A DNA stretch of 12,652 nucleotides from JBBSOW01 sp038259365 (GTDB lineage Bacteria > Actinomycetota > Actinomycetes > Propionibacteriales > Propionibacteriaceae): assembly GCA_038259365.1 (NCBI GenBank), contig JBBSOW010000090.1, forward strand, positions 1 through 12,652. The letters run 5' to 3'. Shown here piece by piece: positions 4,911 to 11,500 of the stretch. The position numbers and the translations under genes were made by a program. The notes beneath the pieces were generated by a model, which did not search any database, had not been told where the DNA came from, and saw only the letters and a list, made by a program, of their open reading frames with translations. Numbering within the stretch: the stretch's first letter is position 1; every line of letters begins with the position of its first letter.

Positions 4911-7360
4911 CCCCGAACCGGGGAAGAGGTCGAGACGATCTGTCCTCCCGCGGCTCCGGCTCCGGGACCGAGTTCGATCACCCAGTCGGCGGTGGCCAGC
5001 GCAACGGGATCGTGCTCGGCCAGCACCACGGTGTGCCCTGCGTCGACGAGGCCCTGGAGCTGGCGCAGCAACCGGTGGACGTCGGCCGGATGCAGACCGG
5101 TCGTCGGCTCGTCGAGCAGGTACAAGGTGGGCGTACGGCGGCGTTGTTGTAGCTCGGTGGCCAGCTTGATCCGCTGCGCCTCGCCGCCGGAGAGTTCGGT
5201 GGCGGGTTGGCCAAGGCGCAGGTAGTCCAAGCCGAGATCGAACAGGGCCTGCAGGGCTCGTCGCACGGGCTCCTCGTCGGCAAAGATCGGCAGCGCGTCG
5301 GCGACGGTGAGGGCCAAGACGTCGGAGATGCTGTGACCGCGCCAGGAGACCTCGAGCGTCTCCTCTTTATAGCGCGCCCCGTGGCAGGCGGGGCACGTCG
5401 AATAGGTGCCGGGGAGAAAGAGCAGTTCGACGGCGACCGATCCCTCGCCCTGGCAGGTCGGGCAGCGGCCGGCGGCCACGTTGAAGCTGAACCGCCCCAC
5501 CGTGTAACCGCGCTCGCGAGCCAGGGGAGTACGGGCGAACAGCTTGCGGACGTGATCGAACAGCCCGGTGTAGGTCGCCAGGTTGGAGCGCGGGGTGCGC
5601 CCGATCGGACGCTGGGTGATCCGCACCAACCGCGTCGGGATGCGCTGTCCGCGCGCCTGCACGACGGGCTCGGCGACGTCGGACTCGTTTTCCCCGGATC
5701 CCTCGTCCGCACCCTCCGCGTCCTCGTCGGTGTCCTCGTCGGGACGGGTCGCGACCTCGGCGAGCCGATCACCCACGACGTCGTGGATCGCGTCCAGCAG
5801 ACTGGACTTGCCCGCACCGGAGATTCCGGTGAGGACGGTGAGCAGGCCGAGGGGCACGACAACGTCCACGTCGCGCAGCGTGTGTCGGGTGAGGTGGGAA
5901 AGCGTCACTTCGCCGACGCGCGTGCGCGGGCACAACTCGTCGCGCACCTCGTCCACGTGCACCGGGTCGTTCAGGTAGTCCGCCGTGATCGATCCCTCGA
6001 CGCCGGCCAGCTCCGCCACAGACCCCGAATGCAACACCAGGCCCCCGTTGGTTCCCGCACCGGGCCCGACATCGACGACCCAATCGCAGGCCTGGACCAC
6101 CGACATGTCGTGCTCCACCACCAAGACGCTGTTGCCCGCGGCCACGAGGCCCCGCAGGGCCACCAGGAGCGCCTCGGTGTCGCGGGGGTGGAGGCCCGCC
6201 GAGGGCTCGTCGAGCACGTAGACGACGCCGAACAGGCCGCTGCGCACCGCGGTCGCCACCCGCAGCCGCTGCAGCTCGCCCGCCGACACCGACCCGCTGG
6301 GGCGCCCCAGATCGAGGTGACCGATGCCCAGATCGATGAGCACCTGCAGCCGCTGGGTCAGATCGCGCAGCAGCATCCGCTCGGCCTCGTCCGTGGCGGT
6401 CCCTCCGGACGCGCCCAGCTCGTCCAGCCGACCTGAGAGCAGGGGCATGAGGGCCTGCACCGACATGGCGGCGGCCTCGTCGATGGCCAGGCCCTGCCAG
6501 CTCACGGCTAGCGCTTCGGGGCGCAACCGGCGGCCGCGGCAGAGCGGGCAGAGCGAGCTTTCGACGTGCCGCATGGCGCGTGCCCGCAGCGACGCGCTGC
6601 GGGTCTCGGACAGGGTGCGCAGGACGTAGCGCTGGGCACTGGAGAACTGGCCCTGGTAGGGGCGGTGGACCCTGCCAGCCTCGCGCACGGGCTCGACGAC
6701 GACGACCGGCTCGTCGTCGCTGAACATGAGGAAGTCGCGATCGGCCTGGGGGAGGGTGCGCCAGGGGGCGTGCACGTCGTAACCGAGGGTGGCGACGATG
6801 TCGCGATAGTTCTTGCCCTGCCAGGCCCCTGGCCAGGCCGAGATGGCCCCCTCGGCGATGCTGAGGTCGGGATCGGGGACCATCGAGGCCTCGGTGGGTT
6901 CGTAGACCTTGCCGAGCCCAGAACACGACCGGCAGGCGCCGAGGGCGGTGTTCACCGAGAAGTGGTCTGAGTCCATCCGGTCGATCCCGGCGGGGTAGTC
7001 CCCGCACCGGGAGAACAGCATGCGCAGGGAGCTGCCGGTGGTGGTGATGGTGCCGACGCTGGAGCGGCTGCTGGCGCCGCCGCGCTGTTGTTGCACGGCG
7101 ACGGCGGGCGGCAGGCCGGTGATGTCGCGCACCTGCGGATCCAGCGCGGTGTGGATGAGGCGGCGGGCAAAGGGCGCCACGGAATCGAAGTAGCGTCGCT
7201 GCGCCTCGCCGTGGATGGTGCCGAACGCCAACGAGGACTTGCCCGAACCGGAGATTCCGGTAAACGCCACCAGCGCGTCGCGCGGCACCTCGACGTCGAC
7301 GTCCTGGAGGTTGTGCAACCGGGCGCCGTGCACGCAGATCTTGCCGTCGGGAGTGCTCAC
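4907..7360 (-). CDS. UvrA-like ABC ATPase lacking the UvrB-binding domain
   Basis: This is a tandem-ABC protein of the UvrA family, 817 residues against about 950 for canonical UvrA. Walker A motifs are GISGSGKSS (35-43) and GISGAGKSS (512-520); Walker B motifs are VYVLDEPSAGLHP (380-392) and LYLLDEPTTGLHP (747-759). Signatures are SVSAGE (357-362, one change from SGGE) and ELSGGEAQR (722-730). Zinc-type cysteine pairs are C143/C146, C271/C274, C633/C636 and C656/C659. The short region between Walker A and signature fits class II UvrA (UvrA2/DrrC-type), linked to drug tolerance. A very acidic stretch (540-561, DEDTDEDAEGADEG) interrupts the second domain. The C-terminus ends VSTSSPVRG, whereas relatives carry a GTP-x-E-x-x segment and roughly 20 more residues. 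GTG at 7360 is six bases after a -10-like TAGGCT. Confidence 0.9.
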   Translation of the reverse strand: MSTPDGKICVHGARLHNLQDVDVEVPRDALVAFTGISGSGKSSLAFGTIHGEAQRRYFDSVAPFARRLIHTALDPQVRDITGLPPAVAVQQQRGGASSRSSVGTITTTGSSLRMLFSRCGDYPAGIDRMDSDHFSVNTALGACRSCSGLGKVYEPTEASMVPDPDLSIAEGAISAWPGAWQGKNYRDIVATLGYDVHAPWRTLPQADRDFLMFSDDEPVVVVEPVREAGRVHRPYQGQFSSAQRYVLRTLSETRSASLRARAMRHVESSLCPLCRGRRLRPEALAVSWQGLAIDEAAAMSVQALMPLLSGRLDELGASGGTATDEAERMLLRDLTQRLQVLIDLGIGHLDLGRPSGSVSAGELQRLRVATAVRSGLFGVVYVLDEPSAGLHPRDTEALLVALRGLVAAGNSVLVVEHDMSVVQACDWVVDVGPGAGTNGGLVLHSGSVAELAGVEGSITADYLNDPVHVDEVRDELCPRTRVGEVTLSHLTRHTLRDVDVVVPLGLLTVLTGISGAGKSSLLDAIHDVVGDRLAEVATRPDEDTDEDAEGADEGSGENESDVAEPVVQARGQRIPTRLVRITQRPIGRTPRSNLATYTGLFDHVRKLFARTPLARERGYTVGRFSFNVAAGRCPTCQGEGSVAVELLFLPGTYSTCPACHGARYKEETLEVSWRGHSISDVLALTVADALPIFADEEPVRRALQALFDLGLDYLRLGQPATELSGGEAQRIKLATELQQRRRTPTLYLLDEPTTGLHPADVHRLLRQLQGLVDAGHTVVLAEHDPVALATADWVIELGPGAGAAGGQIVSTSSPVRG

Positions 7361-7362
7361 CC

Positions 7363-7381
7363 GCCTAGCCTAGGGCTAGGC
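7363..7381 (-). promoter_or_regulatory. 8-bp inverted repeat at the uvrA-like promoter
   Basis: GCCTAGCC and GGCTAGGC are separated by TAG. On the minus strand the arms contain TAGGCT (7372-7367), a -10-like box ending six bases before the GTG at 7360. It lies only 2 bp upstream of the coding region and has no T-run, so an operator is more likely than a terminator for the arsM gene. Confidence 0.5.
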
Positions 7382-7421
7382 CTTGCCTGCCCCAGCACGC
7401 GGAGCGCTCGTCGGACCCGAG

Positions 7422-8159
7422 TTAGCGGTTGGCGCGAATAGTGGCCGCCTGGGCTGAGGCATGGACGCGATGGGTGGGGCGTACCTCGATGTCGACAAAC
7501 CCGGCTCCACCGAGCGCTGCCACGAGTTCGGCTTGGGTGAGCGCGCCGGCGATGCACCCGGTCCAGGCGGCCATGTCCGCCTTCGTGGCCGTATCCATGT
7601 CGTCGTCGGCAACTACATCGGAGAAGGCAAGCCGCCCGCCCGGGCGAAGTACCCGGGCGACCTCGGCGAGCACCACGCCCTTGTCGGCGGCCAGGTTGAG
7701 GACGCAGTTGGAGATGGCGATATCCACCGTCGCATCGGGCAGCGGGATCGCCTCCAGGTAGCCCTGCACGAACTCGACGTTCGTGGCGCCCGCGGCTGCA
7801 GCCTTGGCACGCGCGAGTTCGAGCATCTCGGCGGTCATGTCCAGGCCGATCACCCGGCCCCGCTCGCCGACGCGTCGCGCCGCGAGGAACACGTCACCAC
7901 CCGCTCCGGAACCGAGATCCAGCACGGTTTCGCCCGCGTGGAGGTCGGCAACCTCGGTCGGTACGCCGCAACCGAGCGAACCGCTCAACTCGGCGGCGTC
8001 GGCACCGTAGAGGCCGGCCCCGAAAACGACGTTGCCGTCGGCGTCGCGGTCCTCCTCGGCCGCGTTGTCACAGCAGTTCGTAGCAGCGCTGGTGGCAGTC
8101 GCCGCCTTGGTGTAACGCTCCCGCACGATCTCGCGGATGTCGTTAGCTGTGTTGGTCAT
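7422..8159 (-). CDS. arsM: Arsenite S-adenosylmethionine methyltransferase
   Basis: The 245-residue class I methyltransferase has ArsM features. TNCCDN (C29, C30), GSLGCGVP (C64), SNCVLNL (C152) and WTGCIAGAL (C202) supply the conserved arsenic-binding cysteines. The SAM loop is VLDLGSGAGGDVFLAARRVG (79-98), followed by VIGLDMTAEML (103-113). The enzyme methylates trivalent arsenite with SAM, giving methylated and partly volatile arsenicals in the cytosol. The ATG at 8159 follows GGAAGG with six bases between; the open frame upstream to 8252 is treated as leader. The transcript would have a leader of about 95 nt from a promoter near 8260-8287. No arsR, arsB/acr3 or arsC is next to it, so the usual arsenic cluster is not here. 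Confidence 0.92.
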   Translation of the reverse strand: MTNTANDIREIVRERYTKAATATSAATNCCDNAAEEDRDADGNVVFGAGLYGADAAELSGSLGCGVPTEVADLHAGETVLDLGSGAGGDVFLAARRVGERGRVIGLDMTAEMLELARAKAAAAGATNVEFVQGYLEAIPLPDATVDIAISNCVLNLAADKGVVLAEVARVLRPGGRLAFSDVVADDDMDTATKADMAAWTGCIAGALTQAELVAALGGAGFVDIEVRPTHRVHASAQAATIRANR

Positions 8160-8258
8160 GACGTACCTTCCAATTGGGCTGGCGATGGGCTGGCCGAAGG
8201 CCAAGGCTGCGACGAGTTCGCCGGGGCCAGGGGCCACGCTGGAGATCGACACACGCCT

Positions 8259-8287
8259 ATATTAATATTCATCGATATAATCCACAA
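8259..8287 (-). promoter_or_regulatory. AT-rich arsM promoter / ArsR-type operator candidate
   Basis: An AT-rich block stands out in GC-rich DNA: ATTAATATTCATCGATATAA (8261-8280). It holds an ATAT-n6-ATAT dyad around TTCATCG and resembles ArsR/SmtB operators. On the minus strand TTGTGG (8287-8282) and TAATAT lie 17 bp apart and could be -35 and -10 for arsM. A TATAAT also reads on the plus strand (8275-8280). Confidence 0.5.
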
Positions 8288-8447
8288 GAGTGCCGGGCGC
8301 CGCTGCGCGAAGCAGGGGGAGTGCGATGGTGTGATCTCCGCCGAGGACCGCGATGTCCGCCTGCTGGACCTCGCCTGGTCTCGGCAGCAGCGCGAAGGTG
8401 GCGATCCCGGCGTACCGGGCGTTCCTACAGGGGTCTTCGAGTTCGTC
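8262..8447 (-). pseudogene. Agmatinase/guanidinobutyrase relic with internal deletion
   Basis: Reading the minus strand from the TAG at 8450-8448 gives one frame with two pieces of an arginase-superfamily ureohydrolase. First comes RYAGIATFALLPRPGE (from 8417), matching the N-terminal R-Y-A-G-x-A-T-F-x-x-L-P-R of agmatinases, then ADIAVLG. This is followed directly by GGDHTIALPLLRA, the first metal-binding motif, which in intact enzymes lies about 100 residues later. The two parts share VLG(G), so a deletion between similar short sequences explains the join. The frame then runs PGTLVDYIDEY and stops at 8262-8264, inside the arsM promoter, having lost the metal-binding DAHxD segment and everything beyond it. 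There is no upstream start in place. It is a dead fragment. Confidence 0.7.
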
Positions 8448-8501
8448 CTAGCTCGATACTCGCAACCCGGGTCGTGAACCGTCAGCGCGGGCGACGCTCT
8501 G

Positions 8502-8924
8502 TCACTGACGCTGGTCCGTTACGTCGATGACGGTCAATGCGGACTCCAGGCCGGCGAAGTCCTCACCGTTTCGGGTCAGCAGCGTCAAACCGTGTCGTGC
8601 CGCGGTCGCGGCGATCTGCAAGTCCATCCGGCGTGGCCGCGGATTGCGGCCAATCCTGCGCACAAGCTCGGCCAAAGCCCCGTAGTACTCGGCGGTGGTT
8701 ACGTCGAACGAGAGCACCGCGAACTGGTCCAGAGCCCGCTGCACACGTTGACGCCGATGCAGTTGCGTGAGCGGATCGGCAGGTGCCGTCACGCCGTATT
8801 GAAGTTCGCCGATGGTCACGGCCGACAGCGCGACCTCGTCCGCAACCTCGGCCACCCGCGCCGTTGGGAAGTCAATCACTACTGACGTATCCAGAAGGGC
8901 GCGACGTACTTGGCGCGTACTCAA
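8502..8924 (-). CDS. vapC: VapC-family PIN-domain toxin
   Basis: The 140-residue PIN-domain ribonuclease has acidic site residues at D12 (ALLDTSVVID), E40 (TIGELQYGV), D101 (RRMDLQIAATA) and a late D122 (TRNGEDFAG). VapC toxins cleave tRNA or rRNA and stop translation until bound by their antitoxin. The start is a TTG at 8924-8922 overlapping the antitoxin stop as TTGA, which keeps the family N-terminus; the open frame further upstream to 9002 is a shadow of the antitoxin. A weak AGAGG sits two bases before the TTG. Low start efficiency would favour antitoxin excess. All catalytic acids are intact, so it should be active. Confidence 0.9.
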   Translation of the reverse strand: MSTRQVRRALLDTSVVIDFPTARVAEVADEVALSAVTIGELQYGVTAPADPLTQLHRRQRVQRALDQFAVLSFDVTTAEYYGALAELVRRIGRNPRPRRMDLQIAATAARHGLTLLTRNGEDFAGLESALTVIDVTDQRQ

Positions 8925-9214
8925 CGCCTCTGCCGGTCGAATGGATCGGTCAGGTCGTCCGAAACGAAAATCTCGTCGGCGGCGGCCATATCGTTCCGCC
9001 ACGCCACCGGGTCTGGCGCGGGATCGGCGGCAAAAGCCTCGGCCAGTTCGTCGACCGGCACGAACCGACGCCTACCATCGGCACGTTGGTGTGGCACCAC
9101 GTCAGCGACCGGACGACCGTTGACAGTCACGACGAAGGACTCGCCGGCGGCGACCCTGCGCATCACCGCGGCGTTCTCGTTTCGCAACTCCGACTGCTGT
9201 ATTTCCGTGCTCAT
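8921..9214 (-). CDS. Phd/YefM-family antitoxin
   Basis: The 97-residue partner of the PIN toxin has an N-terminal Phd/YefM fold (QQSELRNENAAVMRRVAAGE at 6-25, then FVVTVNGRPVADVVP at 27-41) that dimerises and binds DNA. The C-terminal tail (52-97), with FVPVDELAEAF and IFVSDDLTDPFDRQRR, should thread into the toxin site. The ATG at 9214 is preferred to the upstream ATG at 9241, because TATAGT (9226-9221) ends six bases before 9214 and the family starts with M-S/T-x-x-I/V. The mRNA would be leaderless. Autorepression through repeats at 9232-9244 is likely. It is divergent from the RHH/MazF operon with a gap of 154 nt. Confidence 0.9.
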   Translation of the reverse strand: MSTEIQQSELRNENAAVMRRVAAGESFVVTVNGRPVADVVPHQRADGRRRFVPVDELAEAFAADPAPDPVAWRNDMAAADEIFVSDDLTDPFDRQRR

Positions 9215-9220
9215 AGCGTA

Positions 9221-9244
9221 ACTATAGCGCTTAGATAGCATCTA
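9221..9244 (-). promoter_or_regulatory. vapBC-type promoter and operator candidate
   Basis: On the minus strand TATAGT (9226-9221) ends six bases before the antitoxin ATG. Just upstream is TAGAT-AGC-ATCTA (9232-9244), a perfect inverted repeat with 5-bp arms in the promoter spacer. Two similar words, CTAGGTGCG and CTAGTGCG, follow at 9243-9260. No clear -35 box is seen. Confidence 0.5.
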
Positions 9245-9339
9245 GGTGCGTTCTAGTGCGCAGCCGGACTACCGATTCGGAGTGTGCTGAAAACCGAGGT
9301 TCCGAGCATCAGCTCGCTTGGCTTGTCCATCCACCGTGT

Positions 9340-9361
9340 CGCCATATTTTGGCGCTATATT
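9340..9361 (+). promoter_or_regulatory. mazEF-type promoter and operator candidate
   Basis: TATATT (9356-9361) ends seven bases before the ATG at 9369. Directly upstream is CGCCA-TATTT-TGGCG (9340-9354), a perfect 5-bp-arm inverted repeat that a ribbon-helix-helix dimer could bind. No Shine-Dalgarno is present, so a leaderless mRNA is expected. Confidence 0.5.
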
Positions 9362-9368
9362 CGATTGC

Positions 9369-9605
9369 ATGGCCAACCAGACCAGCACGATCCGGGTGAC
9401 GCGCACGACGCGCGACCTCCTTGCTCAGCAGGCCAAGGAGCGTGGGGTATCGCTGGCTGCCTTCCTCGCCGAGATTGCCGACGAACGACGACGCGAAGCG
9501 ATCTGGCGATCTGAGCGCGAGGCGAGCCTCGTCGACGCAGAAAACCTAGCAGCGCAGCCCGAGATCGAGGCCTGGGACGCCACCCTCGAAGACGGCCTTG
9601 ACTGA
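9369..9605 (+). CDS. Ribbon-helix-helix antitoxin of a MazF-type toxin
   Basis: This 78-residue protein begins with a ribbon-helix-helix domain (TSTIRVTRTTRDLLAQQAKE at 5-24, then RGVSLAAFLAEIADERRREA to residue 44). An acidic tail follows (ENLAAQPEIEAWDATLEDGL, 58-77), typical of antitoxins that cover a MazF surface. ATG 9369 gives the standard start, and an in-frame ATG at 9318 would read through the promoter. The stop lies eight bases inside the toxin gene. It should bind DNA as a dimer at 9340-9354 and be degraded faster than its partner. Confidence 0.88.
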   Translation: MANQTSTIRVTRTTRDLLAQQAKERGVSLAAFLAEIADERRREAIWRSEREASLVDAENLAAQPEIEAWDATLEDGLD

Positions 9606-9963
9606 CAACCCGCGTCGGGGTGAGATCTGGCTCGTGGCGTTGGGCTCCGGCCGGCCCGGCGAACCGGGGAAGACCCGCCCCGCGGTCGTGGTTTCCGTCA
9701 ACGAGTTGATCTCGGGGGTGGCTGAAGAGCTCATCGTTGTGGTGCCGTTGTCCAGTTCGCTGGCGCCCTCGGCGCTGCGCGTTGAGGTGGAACCCACCAC
9801 CGGTCTTGAGCGGGAAAGCCGTGCCGTTTGCAGGGCGGTCAGATCGGTCGCGTCCTCGCGGTTAGTCCGCCGACTCGGCAGCCTCGATGGAGAAACCATG
9901 GAGCGGCTCGAGCAGGCGCTTGCCCTCATCCTCGGGTTGAACGGCGGGCCCGCGAGCGGATAG
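9598..9963 (+). CDS. mazF: MazF/PemK-family endoribonuclease toxin
   Basis: The 121-residue protein has the MazF signatures RRGEIWLVAL (6-15), GEPGKTRPAVVVS (21-33, with the catalytic arginine in KTRP) and VVVPLSSS (47-54, where a PLT/S serine or threonine is expected). The strand pattern to VCRAVRSVASSRLVRRLGSL and a C-terminal helix is complete. MazF enzymes cut single-stranded RNA at short sequences; the sequence preference cannot be read here. The start is TTG 9598, overlapping the antitoxin by eight bases, and it restores the family N-terminus. No better in-frame start exists before GEIWLV. Length is normal and no key residue is missing. Confidence 0.9.
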   Translation: MTDNPRRGEIWLVALGSGRPGEPGKTRPAVVVSVNELISGVAEELIVVVPLSSSLAPSALRVEVEPTTGLERESRAVCRAVRSVASSRLVRRLGSLDGETMERLEQALALILGLNGGPASG

Positions 9964-9980
9964 AAATCCTTGCAGGCTAG

Positions 9981-9998
9981 ACCCAACTCTTCTTGGGT
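9981..9998 (+). terminator. Weak hairpin after mazF
   Basis: ACCCAA-CTCTTC-TTGGGT forms a six-pair stem 17 bases after the mazF stop. There is no T-run behind it, so it is a poor intrinsic terminator and may only stabilise the 3' end. The rest of the gap to 10151 shows no gene that I can support. Confidence 0.35.
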
Positions 9999-10151
9999 TC
10001 GACGTCGTCGGGGAGGGTGGCGGAGGAAAACGGCAAGCAGGGGGCGTGGCAAACCCTTACTGGTAGCTAACGGAACGTGGTCCCTCGATCGCTTTGCGAC
10101 CGTGACGAGCCGGTGGGCACCTAGTATTGCCAGCGAGGTGATCCACCAGCC

Positions 10152-11393
10152 ATGACGTCTGCTCGGGACCGTGAGTTCGCGGAGTTCGTGAAGCGCGAGA
10201 GCGCGACAATGCTGGGTTGCGCTTACCTATGCCACGGGCAGGAAACCCTCGCTCGCGACGCGGTGGAATCCGCCATCGCGTCGGCCTACGCCACCTGGAA
10301 GGGACCGCGAGCGGCCCGTCTCGACACTCTTCGGCTTATCGGTCGGCCCGGCGCCTCGAACCTCCACCTGCCGTGGCGCTCGAAGCACGGCGTCGACCTC
10401 ATCGACGTCACGCCAAGCCGCCCTACGCCGCAACCCATGCTGGTGCGGGAGCTCGACGAACTGCCCGACGAGGCTCGGCGGGTGCTGGTCCTCTCGCTCA
10501 TCGGTGGACTCACCGTCTCCCAGCTGGCGGACGTGGTGGGACTAGGAGAGGAGGAGGTGCAAGGCCGCCTCGACGAAGCGAAGGAGCACCTGCACTCGCG
10601 GAGCGCGGTGTACGGCTCGAGGGGGACGTTGACCGACGCTCTGCACCGCGCCGTGCCATCCGGACTGCGCGATAACCCGCCTCGGCCCGAAACCGATCGC
10701 GCCCACGGGCGTTACCTACTCAAAGCCAAGCGTCGACGGGGTCTGGCGCTAGCGGCCGCTGCGGTGGCGGCGATAATCCTCGCCGTCCAGGGCGCCGGGT
10801 CCTTTCGGGACAAAACCGATATCGGTTCCGAGCCACCGGCGCCGGTTGCGTCGATCGTCCCCCGGACTGCCCCCACTTTCGCGCCACTGCCCCCGGAGGG
10901 AAAGGCGCCCTGCAATACGTTGACCGTCGCGTGCCGAGATTTCATCACCAACGCGTGGATGTATGACATCTTCGACGTCGCCATGGACTACGTCGACCCA
11001 GCGGGTACCTATTTCACGATCGTCGGATACGACGAGGACGCAGACGCTTCCTGGTTGGGCGGCGGGGTCGGTGGCGCCCTCGGTGTGCACGTGACGAGCC
11101 TCGAGGGGGGCACACAGATCTATGTACAGATCGCCAGCTCACGCGAGTTCGCCGTGCGGTGCGGAGCGCGAACCGATCAATCCTGCGTCAGGCAGAGATT
11201 CATGAGCGGCAACTGGTACACGCTGACTGAAACCTCGAGCGCCGTCGAGGGCATCGAGGCGCAGTTCACCCCCTACGACGAGGTGATCACCATCGTCGCC
11301 AGTGACAGCGGGGAGGGGAAAGCCCTGCCTATCGATCGGGGGCAGTTGATGGAGATGATCGAGGATCCGCGGCTACGGCTGCCGGCGACCTAA
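10152..11393 (+). CDS. Membrane-anchored sigma-factor-like protein with exported domain
   Basis: The 413-residue protein has three parts. Residues 8-49 (EFAEFVKRESATMLGCAYLC, then ETLARDAVESAIASAYATWK) resemble sigma-70 region 2.1-2.2. Residues 99-150 (RELDELPDEARRVLVLSLIG, then GLTVSQLADVVGLGEEEVQG) resemble region 4 with its HTH. Between them the -10-recognition part is replaced by a short unrelated linker. KAKRRRGLALAAAAVAAIIL (191-210) is a positively flanked transmembrane helix, predicting N-in/C-out. The outer part is a Pro-rich linker and a domain of about 165 residues with four cysteines (C254, C261, C337, C345) that could form disulfides. A GAGGTGAT lies nine bases before the ATG. 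Whether it still acts in transcription, or is a sigma relic turned membrane sensor, is open. No anti-sigma gene is adjacent. Confidence 0.72.
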   Translation: MTSARDREFAEFVKRESATMLGCAYLCHGQETLARDAVESAIASAYATWKGPRAARLDTLRLIGRPGASNLHLPWRSKHGVDLIDVTPSRPTPQPMLVRELDELPDEARRVLVLSLIGGLTVSQLADVVGLGEEEVQGRLDEAKEHLHSRSAVYGSRGTLTDALHRAVPSGLRDNPPRPETDRAHGRYLLKAKRRRGLALAAAAVAAIILAVQGAGSFRDKTDIGSEPPAPVASIVPRTAPTFAPLPPEGKAPCNTLTVACRDFITNAWMYDIFDVAMDYVDPAGTYFTIVGYDEDADASWLGGGVGGALGVHVTSLEGGTQIYVQIASSREFAVRCGARTDQSCVRQRFMSGNWYTLTETSSAVEGIEAQFTPYDEVITIVASDSGEGKALPIDRGQLMEMIEDPRLRLPAT

Positions 11394-11440
11394 GCCGCCG
11401 CCCCGGTTGGGGATCGTGTCTCCAACTCGGTGACAAAGAA

Positions 11441-11463
11441 GGCCCGCAAGCTCGCCGCGGGCC
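11441..11463. terminator. GC-rich hairpin terminator
   Basis: GGCCCGC (11441-11447) pairs with GCGGGCC (11457-11463) around a nine-base loop. It is preceded by ACAAAGAA, which gives a T-rich tail only for minus-strand transcripts, although the gene it follows is on the plus strand. A typical GC-rich actinomycete terminator is likely; the efficiency by strand is uncertain. Confidence 0.55.
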
Positions 11464-11500
11464 GAGTCGCCGGGTCATTGCCATGGCAGGGTGGTCAACC

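Noticed and set aside
5207..6436. Long plus-strand open frame (409 codons) inside the uvrA-like gene
   Set aside because: It is antisense to clear Walker and signature motifs; long antisense frames are expected in GC-rich coding DNA.
5769..7007. Second long minus-strand frame within the uvrA-like gene
   Set aside because: It is an out-of-frame shadow, extremely Arg/Ala/Gly-rich with no domain motif.
8160..8252. In-frame N-terminal extension of arsM
   Set aside because: The ATG at 8159 has a good GGAAGG and the family N-terminus; the extension has no match to the ArsM family and lies in the likely leader.
8481..8509. GTCAG...CTGAC inverted repeat as a terminator after vapC
   Set aside because: Only five pairs with a long loop and no T-run; too weak to call.
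10072..10100. GGAAC followed by CGAC as an ECF-type promoter before the sigma-like gene
   Set aside because: The spacing is about 20 bp, not 16-17, and the -10 element is poor, so autoregulation by an ECF promoter is not supported.
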